DNA of 64,000 nucleotides from Chitinophaga agrisoli (lineage in GTDB: Bacteria > Bacteroidota > Bacteroidia > Chitinophagales > Chitinophagaceae), in the NCBI RefSeq assembly GCF_008386695.1, contig NZ_VUOC01000001.1, positions 1 to 64,000 on the forward strand. The letters run 5' to 3'. The stretch's first letter is position 1. Each line of letters opens with the position of its first letter. The notes below the pieces were generated by a model, which worked only from the letters and a program-made list of their open reading frames with translations, searched no databases and was not told the DNA's origin. Position numbers and translations under genes: made by a program. Shown here piece by piece: positions 22,236-31,730 of the stretch.

Positions 22236-23825
22236 ATGAACAGGAGAAATTTCCTGCAAACTGGTTCTTTAACAAGCCTGGGGCTGATAGCCGCCAGCGT
22301 ATCCGGACTGGCGGCTGCCCCGGGTACTGCCGATCCCTTAGAAGAGGCCACTATTATGCAATTACAACAGCGGATGCAGCAAGGCAAGGCCACATCCATA
22401 TCATTAACGCAAGGTTACCTGCAACGCATCCGCACTATTGATAAACAGGGGCCCCGGCTCAATTCCGTGATAGAGCTGAACCCTGATGCCCTCGCGATTG
22501 CCGCCGCCATGGACAAAGAACGGAAAGCCGGTAAAGTAAGAGGCCCCTTACATGGCATTCCCGTATTGATAAAAGACAATATTGATACCGGTGATAAAAT
22601 GATGACCACTGCCGGGGTACTGGCCCTTACCGGCAATATTGCCAAAGAAGACGCCTTTATCATCAAACAGCTGCGCGCTGCCGGAGCAGTACTGTTGGGC
22701 AAGACCAACCTGAGCGAGTGGGCCAATTTCCGCTCCAGCAGGTCTACCAGCGCCTGGAGCAGCCGGGGCGGACAAACAAAATGCCCCTATATCCTGGACC
22801 GCAACCCATCCGGCTCCAGCGCAGGCTCCGGATCCGCTACTGCCGCCAACCTGTGCGCCATTAGCATTGGCACAGAAACGGATGGTTCTATTGTCTCCCC
22901 TTCTTCTGTGAACGGGTTGGTAGGCATAAAACCTACTGTGGGATTATGGAGCCGTTCCGGCATTATCCCCATCTCTGCCACACAGGATACCGCAGGGCCT
23001 ATGGCACGCACGGTACAAGACGCCGTGATCTTACTAGGCGCCCTTACGGGTATTGACCCTGCAGATGCAGTGACGAAAGAAAGCGAAGGAAAGGCACAAA
23101 AGGATTACACCCAATACCTGGATAAAAACGGTCTGAAAGGCAAACGCATCGGCGTAGAAAAAGCACATTTTAATGAAACGCCGGCGCTGGTGCAGTTATA
23201 CCGCGATGCGATAGCCGTATTGGAAGCACAGGGCGCTACCGTAGTAGAAGTAGAGATTAGAAAAGCCCTGGAGCCGGTAGGCCGCCGCGCTGAGTTCCAG
23301 GTGCTGTTATATGAGTTTAAGGATGGGGTGAACCGTTACCTGACAAATGCCGGCGGTAAAATGCGGTCACTGGATGATGTGATCGCGTTTAATAAGGCCA
23401 ATGAAGCCAAAGCTATGCCTTTCTTTAAACAGGAAACACTGATAGAGAGTAATGGCAAGGGAGATCTGAACAGCGAAGAATATAAAGACAGCCTGCAAAA
23501 AACGCTCAGCTCCCGTAAGCTGTTGGCAGACCTGATGGCGGAACATAAACTGGACGCGCTATCTGGTATTACCAATGGCCTGGCTGGTTGTATAGACCTG
23601 GTGAACGGGGACTATGATAACGGCCCCTCCTCGTCTACACCGGCCGCTATCTCCGGGTTCCCGCATATTACGGTGCCCATGGGTTTTGCGCATGGACTGC
23701 CGGCGGGGCTGTCTTTTTATGCTACGGCGTATAAAGAGCCGGAACTGATTGCCATGGCGTATGCCTATGAACAGGCGTCTATGAAACGGCGGGCCCCGGT
23801 GTACAAGGTGGATCTGCTGGGATAA
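22236..23825 (+). CDS. Secreted amidase-signature family protein
   Basis: The 529-residue protein starts MNRRNFLQTGSLTSLGLIAA, a twin-arginine-like signal peptide (RRNFL). The amidase signature core follows: the catalytic lysine in PVLIKDNID, the Gly/Ser-rich segment NPSGSSAGSGSA with the cis-serine, and GTETDGSI that holds the nucleophilic serine. The lysine and both serines of the Ser-cisSer-Lys triad appear intact. These enzymes hydrolyse amide bonds in small molecules or peptides; the substrate is unknown. A periplasmic location is inferred from the signal. The gene stands alone and ends before a strong terminator at 23882. Confidence 0.88.
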   Translation: MNRRNFLQTGSLTSLGLIAASVSGLAAAPGTADPLEEATIMQLQQRMQQGKATSISLTQGYLQRIRTIDKQGPRLNSVIELNPDALAIAAAMDKERKAGKVRGPLHGIPVLIKDNIDTGDKMMTTAGVLALTGNIAKEDAFIIKQLRAAGAVLLGKTNLSEWANFRSSRSTSAWSSRGGQTKCPYILDRNPSGSSAGSGSATAANLCAISIGTETDGSIVSPSSVNGLVGIKPTVGLWSRSGIIPISATQDTAGPMARTVQDAVILLGALTGIDPADAVTKESEGKAQKDYTQYLDKNGLKGKRIGVEKAHFNETPALVQLYRDAIAVLEAQGATVVEVEIRKALEPVGRRAEFQVLLYEFKDGVNRYLTNAGGKMRSLDDVIAFNKANEAKAMPFFKQETLIESNGKGDLNSEEYKDSLQKTLSSRKLLADLMAEHKLDALSGITNGLAGCIDLVNGDYDNGPSSSTPAAISGFPHITVPMGFAHGLPAGLSFYATAYKEPELIAMAYAYEQASMKRRAPVYKVDLLG

Positions 23826-23881
23826 TGCCATAGGCCTGCGATCAGGTAACTGGCATGTATACCCCTAATATGCCATTTTTT

Positions 23882-23914
23882 AACCAGGATACCCCGTATT
23901 CTGGTTATTTTTTT
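23882..23914 (+). terminator. Rho-independent terminator after the amidase gene
   Basis: An 11-bp stem, AACCAGGATAC with GTATTCTGGTT (one G-T pair), closes on a CCC loop. It is followed by a run of T at 23907-23915. Confidence 0.85.
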
Positions 23915-24256
23915 TATATTGTGACGGGTACAATACTGATATAATATATAAATATATCATGTTTAAGTACGTTATGGAGCGATCTGTTCACCCCCTGATT
24001 ACGCATATCCCTCTGAAGATGTACTACTAAAAAATAACCATCTGTTTGCTGGAACACCTGTGAATGAAATAAAATTTATTTTTGACCAATCGATTATATC
24101 CCATGTTTACCACTCATGCGCCAATTGGGCTATCCCCTGTTAACAGATGCAGCACCGCTGCTTTATGGCTTACCCCTGCGGATCTACTCAGATCATAGCG
24201 CATATACCTGTTCAAATTCATTAATTACCTAAGCAAATCTCTGAAGTCAAAGTCAT
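23915..24256 (+). other. AT-rich leader region of the Ter island, no gene seen
   Basis: These 342 bases precede the first gene of the plus-strand Ter operon. I see no coding frame. The sequence is AT-rich near 23925-24080. A near match to the -7 element (TCTGTTTG, about 24041) is the best promoter candidate but has one mismatch and lies about 210 bp from the ATG. Confidence 0.5.
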
Positions 24257-26080
24257 ATGAATGGTTTGACCTTTGCAGCAACTACTTTCGGGAAGGACTG
24301 GTTCTCACATTTACAGGCGTATGGCCTGGAAACGGCCGCCAATAGCTGGCTGGAGAAAACCATTACCCAGGCCTATGACGCGCTGGATACTGCTGACCAA
24401 CAGGTGATGGCGGGCATTATACCCGGCACAGGCGGCGTTGCCTATGTTACCTGCCGTTTACGGGAAAGATTGTATGATGCTATGCTGGAGCCCTTTCTGA
24501 GCCAGCGGCTGTCCGTATACAGCACCAAAGAGATCTTTTATGAGCTGATCAGCACCCGGAAGGAACAAGTGTCCCTCTTGCAGCAACATACAGAGGCAGT
24601 AACAGCAGCTGAACCGGAAGATGCTATCATCGACGTAACAGAAGACGCCATCATTGATATAACCAGTGAGGAGCGGCCTATTGTGTATGATACGGTCAGC
24701 GAGGCTGCCACAACAGCAGATACCGGCGCCGCGGGCGAGGACGATCCCGATAACGGTGCTTATGAAGAGGAAAGCTGGAAGTTGGGGCATAAGTATAAAG
24801 CTACACTGGGACTGAGCTCCCAGGAAGCCGGCTGGCTCAATAAGTTCTTTAATCCCTGTAATTCATTCCTGGCTGTTGAAGGTTGCTGTATCGCCACCAT
24901 CCGGCTGTACCTGCATTGCATGAAAAAGCTGAATGCAGCGCTGATGAAGAAAGGCAAAACCCTATCCAAAGAAGCGAAGCTGTTCCGCGACCTGCTGCAG
25001 CTGCCATCCAACGCCAACCCCTATACTGTCACTTACGAGCGGCAGAACTTTGAATCGCAGATCTACCTCACCATCTTTAAACGGGCAGAGAATGCGGTGC
25101 GGGAATTCTATCAACATAAACGCAAGATTGGCCAGGCTTTTCCTTTTGCCGCCTATGCAGCCCGGTTTGAGAAAGCATTCGGCGCACTGACTACAGAGAT
25201 CCTGAATGATAGCGACCACGCCATTCCGCTACCTGACCGGGAAACGGAGCTCCAGCTGAACAAAATGAACGTGAACCGCTGGAAAGCCAGTTTTGACCAG
25301 TGGGTAAGCACCCTCAATGAAAATAATGCAGCCCAGATAGCTGATCAGGTAACCCGGTTATGTGCCGCCAACGTACAGAACGACACACTGGAGAATATCT
25401 ACTACGAGGCCTCCAAATCATTTGCCCGGGTGGATAAGGAAATGGCGGTGCGTTTTTACCTGCATTATATATACACCGATCTGCACTCTGAAAAGATAGA
25501 CAACCGGCAACTGGGTAAAACTATCCAGAAAAACCTGTTTGCCAGTACAGAGCAGTTACAGGCTTTTGAAGTGATCGCCAACCAGCTGATCGCCAGCAAA
25601 GACCTGCCCGCCGCCCTGACAGCCGTTGCCACCATTTATGAAAAGAAGCGGCGACGGATCAACCTGGACGATGCCGCCATTGCCGCGGTGCGGGACCTTA
25701 ACCGGGAAACCGTAGAGCGGCTAAACGTGATCTTACAGGAAGATGAGGAAGAAATGGCAACAGCGGGCGAAGAGATCACCATACAGCTGCATAGCGCTGC
25801 GCCGGCTGTCAGCAGCACGGAAAATATAGTATTTGTTACCGGTCTTGACCTCAATGATCATCAACGCGATCTGCTCACCTTATTCAGGGACAATGACTGC
25901 AGCCTGCCGGCCGGGGAGGTAATCAGTTATGCCAGGAGCCGGAAACTGTTTAAGAACCAGCTGATAGAGAGCATCAATGATTGTTGCTATGAGCAGCTGG
26001 ATGATATACTGATCGAAGAAGCGGAAGACCGCTATGAAATGAATGCATTCTACTATCAAAAAATCATTAATCTATGTTAG
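24257..26080 (+). CDS. TerB-C-type scaffold protein of the Ter island
   Basis: The 607-residue protein has no enzymatic motif. An N-terminal helical region (1-110) is followed by an acidic low-complexity linker (about 115-180, rich in Asp, Glu, Thr and Ala), a large helical middle, and a C-terminal segment GLDLNDHQRDLLTLF ... VISYARSRKLFKNQLIESIN ... CYEQLDDILIEE. This end matches the TerB-C domain pattern of tellurite-resistance-associated proteins, which occur with ATPase and helicase genes. It opens the operon; its stop overlaps the ATPase start by 7 bp. It probably links the DNA-processing enzymes to the membrane/metal part of the system. The TerB-C call rests on remembered family pattern, so I am moderately sure. 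Confidence 0.65.
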   Translation: MNGLTFAATTFGKDWFSHLQAYGLETAANSWLEKTITQAYDALDTADQQVMAGIIPGTGGVAYVTCRLRERLYDAMLEPFLSQRLSVYSTKEIFYELISTRKEQVSLLQQHTEAVTAAEPEDAIIDVTEDAIIDITSEERPIVYDTVSEAATTADTGAAGEDDPDNGAYEEESWKLGHKYKATLGLSSQEAGWLNKFFNPCNSFLAVEGCCIATIRLYLHCMKKLNAALMKKGKTLSKEAKLFRDLLQLPSNANPYTVTYERQNFESQIYLTIFKRAENAVREFYQHKRKIGQAFPFAAYAARFEKAFGALTTEILNDSDHAIPLPDRETELQLNKMNVNRWKASFDQWVSTLNENNAAQIADQVTRLCAANVQNDTLENIYYEASKSFARVDKEMAVRFYLHYIYTDLHSEKIDNRQLGKTIQKNLFASTEQLQAFEVIANQLIASKDLPAALTAVATIYEKKRRRINLDDAAIAAVRDLNRETVERLNVILQEDEEEMATAGEEITIQLHSAAPAVSSTENIVFVTGLDLNDHQRDLLTLFRDNDCSLPAGEVISYARSRKLFKNQLIESINDCCYEQLDDILIEEAEDRYEMNAFYYQKIINLC

Positions 26081-27387
26081 GCGATATTAAACCAAAAGAG
26101 GCAACAGCCGTTATCAACTCGCTGCTGGGCGGGGTAGTACCCAAGATAGGCGTACAGCATATTGCAGTAGGACGTTCGGCAGAGGTAAATGCTTTCCTGA
26201 ACGCCCTGGAAGATGTGAAGAACGGGCATAGTATGGTGAAGTTCTGGATAGGTGATTTTGGCGCGGGTAAGTCCTTTATGATGCACCTGTTGAACACCGT
26301 AGCCATTAAACAGAAGTTTGTTGTGGCCAATGCGGACTTTACGCCGGAGAACCGTTTATATGCTACAGATGGAAAAGCGGTAGCCCTGTATTCCGCCATC
26401 ATAGATAACATTGCTATCCAAACCAAACCGGAAGGCGGCGCCCTCCCGGTGCTGCTGGAAAAATGGATAGAACAGACCATTACCAGAACCGCGCAGGAAA
26501 AAGGCCTTTCTCCGGATGCCATCCGCGAAACGGCTAACCTGCCGCTGGTACGGGACGCCATCATGCGTACCCTGAATAACTTAACGGAAGTAGGCGGTTT
26601 TGATTTTGGGCAGGTAATGACCCGGTATTATGAAGGCTATATCACCGAAGATGAATTACTTCGCAAGAACGCCCTCCGCTGGCTGAAAGGCGAATACCGC
26701 AGCAAAGTGGAAGCCCGGCAGGACCTGGGCGTGCGGGAGATCATCAATGACCTGAACTACTACGACATGCTGAAGAACTTTTGCAAACTGTTTGTAAGCA
26801 TTGGTTACAGCGGGTTTATGATCAACCTGGACGAGGCTATTAATCTCTATAAGATCTCTACCGGCGCTATGCGCGAAAAGAACTATGAGAAGATCCTGAG
26901 CATCTATAATGATTGTTTCCAGGGAAAAGTAACCAACCTGTTTGTAAACTTTGCAGGCACGCGGGAGTTCCTGGAAAATGAGCGCCGCGGCCTGTTCAGC
27001 TACCAGGCATTAAAATCCAGGCTGGAAACTAATAAGTTCGAGACCGCCGGTGTAAGGGATTTTGCACAGCCGGTACTGCGTTTAATGCCGCTTAGCCATA
27101 CGGAGATCTTTGTGCTGCTCCAGCACCTGAAACAGATCTTCGACTTCAACTATAAAGTGAGCGTGGACATTACGGACGACGATATACAGCTCTTCATGGA
27201 AGATATGTTCAACAAACCCGGCGCGCATGAATTCCTGACGCCGCGCGAGGTGATCCGCGATTTCCTGAACGTGCTGAGCGTACTGCGGCAGAATCCCTCA
27301 CTGGATAAACGCCAGCTGATCAGTGATATCGAGATAAAAGATGAAAGACCCGCAGAAAATTCATTACAGAATATAGAAGAGATCTAA
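26074..27387 (+). CDS. BREX BrxD-like (DUF2791-type) P-loop ATPase
   Basis: The 437-residue protein starts with a helix and a VGR motif, then a Walker A motif IGDFGAGKS (60-67) in the exact wording found in DUF2791/BrxD ATPases. The Walker B-like segment is GFMINLDEA (Asp253, Glu254), and a sensor-like NFAGTREFLE follows at about 293-302. The C-terminal LTPREVIRDFLNVL is typical of the family. Such ATPases act with an Lhr-like helicase in type 2 BREX phage defence and in Ter-linked gene sets. Its stop overlaps the helicase start by one base (TAATG), so tight co-production is likely. No other BREX core gene (pglX, pglZ, brxC) is in the window. Confidence 0.78.
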   Translation: MLGDIKPKEATAVINSLLGGVVPKIGVQHIAVGRSAEVNAFLNALEDVKNGHSMVKFWIGDFGAGKSFMMHLLNTVAIKQKFVVANADFTPENRLYATDGKAVALYSAIIDNIAIQTKPEGGALPVLLEKWIEQTITRTAQEKGLSPDAIRETANLPLVRDAIMRTLNNLTEVGGFDFGQVMTRYYEGYITEDELLRKNALRWLKGEYRSKVEARQDLGVREIINDLNYYDMLKNFCKLFVSIGYSGFMINLDEAINLYKISTGAMREKNYEKILSIYNDCFQGKVTNLFVNFAGTREFLENERRGLFSYQALKSRLETNKFETAGVRDFAQPVLRLMPLSHTEIFVLLQHLKQIFDFNYKVSVDITDDDIQLFMEDMFNKPGAHEFLTPREVIRDFLNVLSVLRQNPSLDKRQLISDIEIKDERPAENSLQNIEEI

Positions 27388-29690
27388 TGGGATTTGAGCT
27401 ATTGTCGGAACCTATTCGCCGGTATATACGGGAAAAGCGCTGGGAATCCCTACGGGCCATCCAGCAGGCAGCCATTGTGCGTATCATGGGCACAGAGGAT
27501 AATTATATACTGGCCTCACGCACGGCCTCCGGTAAAACGGAAGCGGCTTTTCTGCCGGTATTATCCAAAGTGGATTTTAAAGAGCCCGGCGTACAGGTAT
27601 TGTATATTTCTCCGCTGATCGCGCTGATCAATGACCAGTTTGTGCGCTGTGAGGACCTTTGCAAACACCTGGATATACCCGTGACCAAATGGCATGGCGA
27701 AGCGAATAAATCAGGGAAAGACAAACTGATAGCCAATCCCCGGGGCGTGGTCCTCATCACCCCGGAATCTATAGAGGCCATGCTGGTGAACCATGCCGGC
27801 CGGGCCAAACACCTGTTCTCTAATCTTAAGTTCATTATCATAGATGAGATCCATACTTTCCTGGGAACAGACAGGGGCACGCATCTGCAGTCTTTAATAT
27901 CCAGGATAGGCCGCCTAAAGACCGGTGCGCCGGTACGGATCATTGGGCTGTCTGCCACTATTGGCAAGGATAACTACCAGGTAGCTAAAAGCTTTACGGG
28001 TAATGCCAACCAGACAAAAGTATTGGTGGATACAACGGCTAAAGAAACGGCCGCTACGTTCAAATACGTTCCTTCTGACGCGGAATATACCGTTGCCTTT
28101 ATGGAGGAACTGTACGAGCTGACGAAGGATAAAAAAGTGCTCGTCTTCCCCAATAGCCGGGGCCGGGCAGAAGAGGTAGCGGTAAAGCTGAGCAAGATGG
28201 CGGAACGCAAAAAAGGGCATCCCTACTATTTCTCGCATCACTCTTCTGTAGATAAGAGCCTGCGGGAATATGTAGAGCATTTTGCCAAGACCAATGAGCG
28301 GCATAACTTCTGTATCTCCTGTACCTCTACACTGGAATTAGGTATAGACATAGGGGCAGTGGACCTGGTGGTGCAGATAGACGCCACTGCCAGTGTAGCC
28401 TCCCTGGTACAGCGCATAGGCCGTAGCGGCCGCCGGGAAGGGCTCATCAGCACACTGATGCTGTATGCCACCAATGGGTGGCAGCTGTTGCAATCCCTTA
28501 GCTGCTGGCTGCTGTACCGGTCGGAATTTATAGAACCGGTACTGCATTCAGATAAACCTTATGACCTGCTGTTTCACCAGATCTTATCCACCCTTAAAGA
28601 AACCAATGGCATCAGCAAAACACAGCTGGTACAGCAACTATTGACCAATAGCGCTTTCCGGCAGATAACAGAGAGCGAGATCAATAATCTGCTGCAATAC
28701 ATGATCATGAGGGATTATGTGGAAGACCTGCACCGGGAGCTGATCATCGGCTATGAGGGAGAAAAGCTCTCAGATAATAAAGAGTTCTTTGCGGTGTTTA
28801 CTACGCCTACTTTTTTTAAGGTAGTGCATGATGGTACTACAGTTGGGGAACTGCCTTTTATTGCTGCTGCGGTAAAGGAAGACGCCAATATTTTCCTGGC
28901 GGCGCGGATCTGGAAGATCATTATGGTTGATACCAAGGCACGCAAGATAAGGGTAGAACCGGCCAGGGATGGCAAGAAGCCTATTTTCACGGGCGACGGC
29001 GCCGATGTGCATCCTAAGATAAGGGAAAAGATGATGGAGCTGCTGTACAGTGAGCTACCGTTGGATATACTGGACGAAACAGCGGTGATAGCGCTCGAGG
29101 AACTGCGGTTTGATTTTAAGTCAAACCCATTGAACGCCCAGGCTGGTGAACGGCCCTATATACGAAAAGAGGAGGTGTTCGCATACTACACCTTCACCGG
29201 TTCACGTATCAACAGAACTATAAAAGAGCTGTTATCCCTGGCATATATTGGTTGCGAGAAATATGATGAAGAGGAAAGCGTGTTCGTGATTAAAATGGAC
29301 GCCTGCAGCCCGGAGGAACTGCCTGCACGCCTGCTGGAAATATTGCCTACGCTGGAAGATGTTGTGCAGGAAGAACTGGAAGAACTGGAACGGGCACGGG
29401 CAGCGGCAGCAGAAAAAGCAACCAAAAAAGCGCCAGCCGTAAAACCAGCTGCAACAAAATCAGCACTGGAGGCCGCAGCAGAAAAAGCGCCTGTCAATGA
29501 AGCCACAACCGATGACGATGACGACCTTGAAGAAGACGACGCCAACTACGCCAGAAACAGCCGCTTCCCCACCACCAAATGGGGCCGCCACCTGCCCCCA
29601 GACCTGCAAACCCAGCTCATTCTGGCCACCTGGTTTGATATACCCGGTACCGAAGCCTTTCTGCAGCAATTAAAGTTTGTGAAATGTTAA
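27387..29690 (+). CDS. Lhr/BrxHI-like superfamily 2 DEAD/DEAH helicase
   Basis: The 767-residue protein carries a full SF2 core: Walker A ASRTASGKT (43-51), Walker B DEIH (153-156), motif III SAT (189-191), the STLELGIDIG motif V region, and motif VI QRIGRSGRR. After the core comes an Lhr-like C-terminal part, then an unusual Ala/Lys/Glu-rich and acidic low-complexity tether (about 670-725) and a short conserved end (FPTTKWGRHLPPDLQTQLIL). It likely remodels DNA or RNA using ATP with the ATPase and TerB-C-like protein made from the same mRNA. The tether could separate a docking tail from the motor. Confidence 0.85.
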   Translation: MGFELLSEPIRRYIREKRWESLRAIQQAAIVRIMGTEDNYILASRTASGKTEAAFLPVLSKVDFKEPGVQVLYISPLIALINDQFVRCEDLCKHLDIPVTKWHGEANKSGKDKLIANPRGVVLITPESIEAMLVNHAGRAKHLFSNLKFIIIDEIHTFLGTDRGTHLQSLISRIGRLKTGAPVRIIGLSATIGKDNYQVAKSFTGNANQTKVLVDTTAKETAATFKYVPSDAEYTVAFMEELYELTKDKKVLVFPNSRGRAEEVAVKLSKMAERKKGHPYYFSHHSSVDKSLREYVEHFAKTNERHNFCISCTSTLELGIDIGAVDLVVQIDATASVASLVQRIGRSGRREGLISTLMLYATNGWQLLQSLSCWLLYRSEFIEPVLHSDKPYDLLFHQILSTLKETNGISKTQLVQQLLTNSAFRQITESEINNLLQYMIMRDYVEDLHRELIIGYEGEKLSDNKEFFAVFTTPTFFKVVHDGTTVGELPFIAAAVKEDANIFLAARIWKIIMVDTKARKIRVEPARDGKKPIFTGDGADVHPKIREKMMELLYSELPLDILDETAVIALEELRFDFKSNPLNAQAGERPYIRKEEVFAYYTFTGSRINRTIKELLSLAYIGCEKYDEEESVFVIKMDACSPEELPARLLEILPTLEDVVQEELEELERARAAAAEKATKKAPAVKPAATKSALEAAAEKAPVNEATTDDDDDLEEDDANYARNSRFPTTKWGRHLPPDLQTQLILATWFDIPGTEAFLQQLKFVKC

Positions 29691-29702
29691 AATCAACAAT
29701 TT

Positions 29703-29733
29703 AATATACATGACAAATTATAACATGTATATT
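29703..29733. promoter_or_regulatory. 10-bp inverted repeat upstream of first terD gene
   Basis: AATATACATG (29703-29712) and CATGTATATT (29724-29733) form perfect arms around an 11-base spacer. It lies in the 71-bp gap between the helicase and the first TerD gene, the only sizeable gap in the plus arm. An operator for an internal promoter fits best; a weak terminator is possible but there is no T-run. Confidence 0.5.
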
Positions 29734-29761
29734 GGAATTCCTGGATTAAATATATCTGTAT

Positions 29762-30337
29762 ATGGCTATTAACTTACAAAAGGGACAACGGATAGACATA
29801 GGCCTCACGAAAATAAGCCTGGGCCTTGGCTGGCACCCGAACGAAGGCACCGGCGCCGCTTTTGACCTGGATGCATCCGCATTTATGATCGATGAGAACC
29901 GTGTGATCCCTAAAGAAGAATACTTTATTTTTTATGGCAATACCGACTCCCCCGACGGCGCGCTGCACCATACCGGTGACGACCCCACGGGCGGTAATAG
30001 CGATGTGGGAGACGATGAGACCATACAGGTGGATCTGAGCAAAATAGACCCGCGTGTAAAGGAGATCCTGTTCGTAGTGACCATCCACGAAGCCACCAGC
30101 CGGCGGCAGAATTTTGGACAGGTACGGGATTCTTATATCCGTATTGTGGACGATGCTACCGGTAACGAGATCGCCAAATACGAGCTGGGAGAAGACTTCT
30201 CCATTGAGACCGGCGTTGAATTTGGCCGCCTGTACGTAAAGGATGGCAAATGGAAGTTTGAGGCCTCCGGCATTGGTTACAAGGAAGACCTGGCTTATTT
30301 CTTATCCAAATACTTTAAAGGACAGATCATCAAATAA
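29762..30337 (+). CDS. terD: TerD-family stress protein
   Basis: The 191 residues begin MAINLQKGQRIDIGL and continue with ISLGLGWHPN, FDLDASAFMI, HTGDDPTGG and RRQNFGQVRDSYIRI. These are hallmarks of TerD/TerE proteins, including the acidic calcium-binding sites (FDLDAS, GDDPTG, GDDE). TerD proteins are cytosolic Ca-binding beta-sandwich proteins of the tellurite-resistance and general stress family. It is followed by a second, longer TerD copy 17 bp downstream. The exact paralogue name is less certain than the family. Confidence 0.9.
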   Translation: MAINLQKGQRIDIGLTKISLGLGWHPNEGTGAAFDLDASAFMIDENRVIPKEEYFIFYGNTDSPDGALHHTGDDPTGGNSDVGDDETIQVDLSKIDPRVKEILFVVTIHEATSRRQNFGQVRDSYIRIVDDATGNEIAKYELGEDFSIETGVEFGRLYVKDGKWKFEASGIGYKEDLAYFLSKYFKGQIIK

Positions 30338-30354
30338 ATCCTAAAAACCTATAT

Positions 30355-31038
30355 ATGGCAATTAGCTTAGTAAAAGGTCAGACCATTGACCTCCGTAAAA
30401 ACGATCAGGGAGAAGAGTTTGACCTTTCTATGGTCACCATCGGCTTAGGCTGGGATGTACGGCAGAAGCAGAGTAGTGGTGGTTTCTTTGGCAAGCTGAT
30501 GGGCGGCGCAAAAAAAGAAGAGGAGTATGATCTGGACGCCGTAGCCCTGCTGCTGGACGCTAACGGCAAGGTAGCCAACCTGGGCCGCAGCGTACAGACC
30601 AAAGATGGTCGTAGCGTTGGCCTGTATGAAAGCGATGTGGTATTCTTTAATTCCATGAAACATCCTTCCGGCCATATCTGGCTGACAGGCGATAACCGTA
30701 CCGGCGCAGGCGATGGCGATGATGAGCAGATCATCATCAAACTGGATGAGCTGGATAATAAATTCCAGAAGATCCTGTTTATGGTGACCATTTACCAGGG
30801 CCGCCAGAATAACCAGCATTTTGGTATGATAGATAACGCGTTTATCCGTGCGGTAGACCGGAAAGGCAAAGAGATCGCCAAGTTTAGCCTGTCAGGCGAC
30901 AGCACCTATAACGGCATGTGCTCTATGACCTTTGCAGAGATCTACCGTAAAGACGGCGCATGGAAGTTCCGGGCGCTGGGTAATCCCCACCAGTCCGACA
31001 GCTTTGTAGATGAATTAAAGAAGCTGGTATATTCCTGA
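30355..31038 (+). CDS. TerD-family protein with basic loop insertion
   Basis: The 227-residue protein has the TerD fold markers IGLGWDV, YDLDAVALLL, GDNRTGAGDGDDE and the typical FGMIDNAFIRAVD. It differs from the preceding copy by an insertion of about 20 residues (GFFGKLMGGAKKEEE, about 45-60) between the first two strands, as in TerX/TerZ-like members. Calcium-site residues are intact. Together with the two minus-arm copies this gives four TerD-family proteins in the island. It lies 16 bp before the first VWA gene. Confidence 0.88.
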   Translation: MAISLVKGQTIDLRKNDQGEEFDLSMVTIGLGWDVRQKQSSGGFFGKLMGGAKKEEEYDLDAVALLLDANGKVANLGRSVQTKDGRSVGLYESDVVFFNSMKHPSGHIWLTGDNRTGAGDGDDEQIIIKLDELDNKFQKILFMVTIYQGRQNNQHFGMIDNAFIRAVDRKGKEIAKFSLSGDSTYNGMCSMTFAEIYRKDGAWKFRALGNPHQSDSFVDELKKLVYS

Positions 31039-31054
31039 TCCGTATCCGCTACTC

Positions 31055-31693
31055 ATGAGAAAATTACCTGTTTACATTTTACTAGATACCTCCGGTTCCA
31101 TGAACGGGGAACCGATAGAAGCCGTAAAAAATGGCGTGCAGGTCATGATCAGCACCTTACGGCAACATCCGCAGGCGCTGGAAACGGCGTTTATCAGCGT
31201 GATCACGTTTGATACTTCCGCCCGGCAGCTGTTACCATTGACGGACCTGGCCTATTTCCAGATGGTGGACATCAAAGCCTCCGGCACTACCGCCTTAGGC
31301 GCGGCGCTGGAGCTGGTGAGCATCTGTATTGACAAGGAAGTAGCCAAGACCACTACGGAGCAGAAAGGCGACTGGAAACCGCTGGTATTCATCCTCACGG
31401 ATGGGGTGCCTACGGATAACTGGCAGCATGGCCTGGAACAATTCAAACAGCGCAAGGTAGCCTTTACCGTTGCCTGCGCCGTAGGCGGCAATGCGGATAC
31501 CGGGGTGCTGAAACAGATCACGGATAATGTGGTGAGCCTGGAAACGGCTGATGGTCAGCATATCTCTAAATTCTTTACCTGGGTCACGGCTTCCGTAGGC
31601 GTTAGCTCCACCAAAGTGGAGTACTCCGGTAAAGAAGTACTGGGCCTGGATGAGCTGCCCCCTCCCCCGGCGGAACTGAATATTGTGACCTAG
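31055..31693 (+). CDS. terY: TerY-type VWA domain protein 1
   Basis: The 212-residue protein is a single von Willebrand A domain. The metal (MIDAS) motif is LLDTSGSM (Asp11, Ser13, Ser15), with the threonine site in ASGTTALG and the aspartate in LTDGVPTD. No signal peptide or membrane segment precedes it, so it is cytosolic. It is the first of three VWA genes in a row, which together with the PP2C and kinase make the TerY-P triad known from Ter gene sets. The short Pro-rich tail (ELPPPPAELNI) recurs in the second copy and could be a docking peptide. Confidence 0.88.
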   Translation: MRKLPVYILLDTSGSMNGEPIEAVKNGVQVMISTLRQHPQALETAFISVITFDTSARQLLPLTDLAYFQMVDIKASGTTALGAALELVSICIDKEVAKTTTEQKGDWKPLVFILTDGVPTDNWQHGLEQFKQRKVAFTVACAVGGNADTGVLKQITDNVVSLETADGQHISKFFTWVTASVGVSSTKVEYSGKEVLGLDELPPPPAELNIVT

Positions 31694-31730
31694 CTGCATA
31701 TTGTGACATAAGCATTCAACCTATTTGAAC

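Noticed and set aside
24257-29690. A full BREX system
   Set aside because: Only BrxD-like and BrxHI-like proteins are present; no methylase, PglZ-like phosphatase or BrxC-like ATPase was found.
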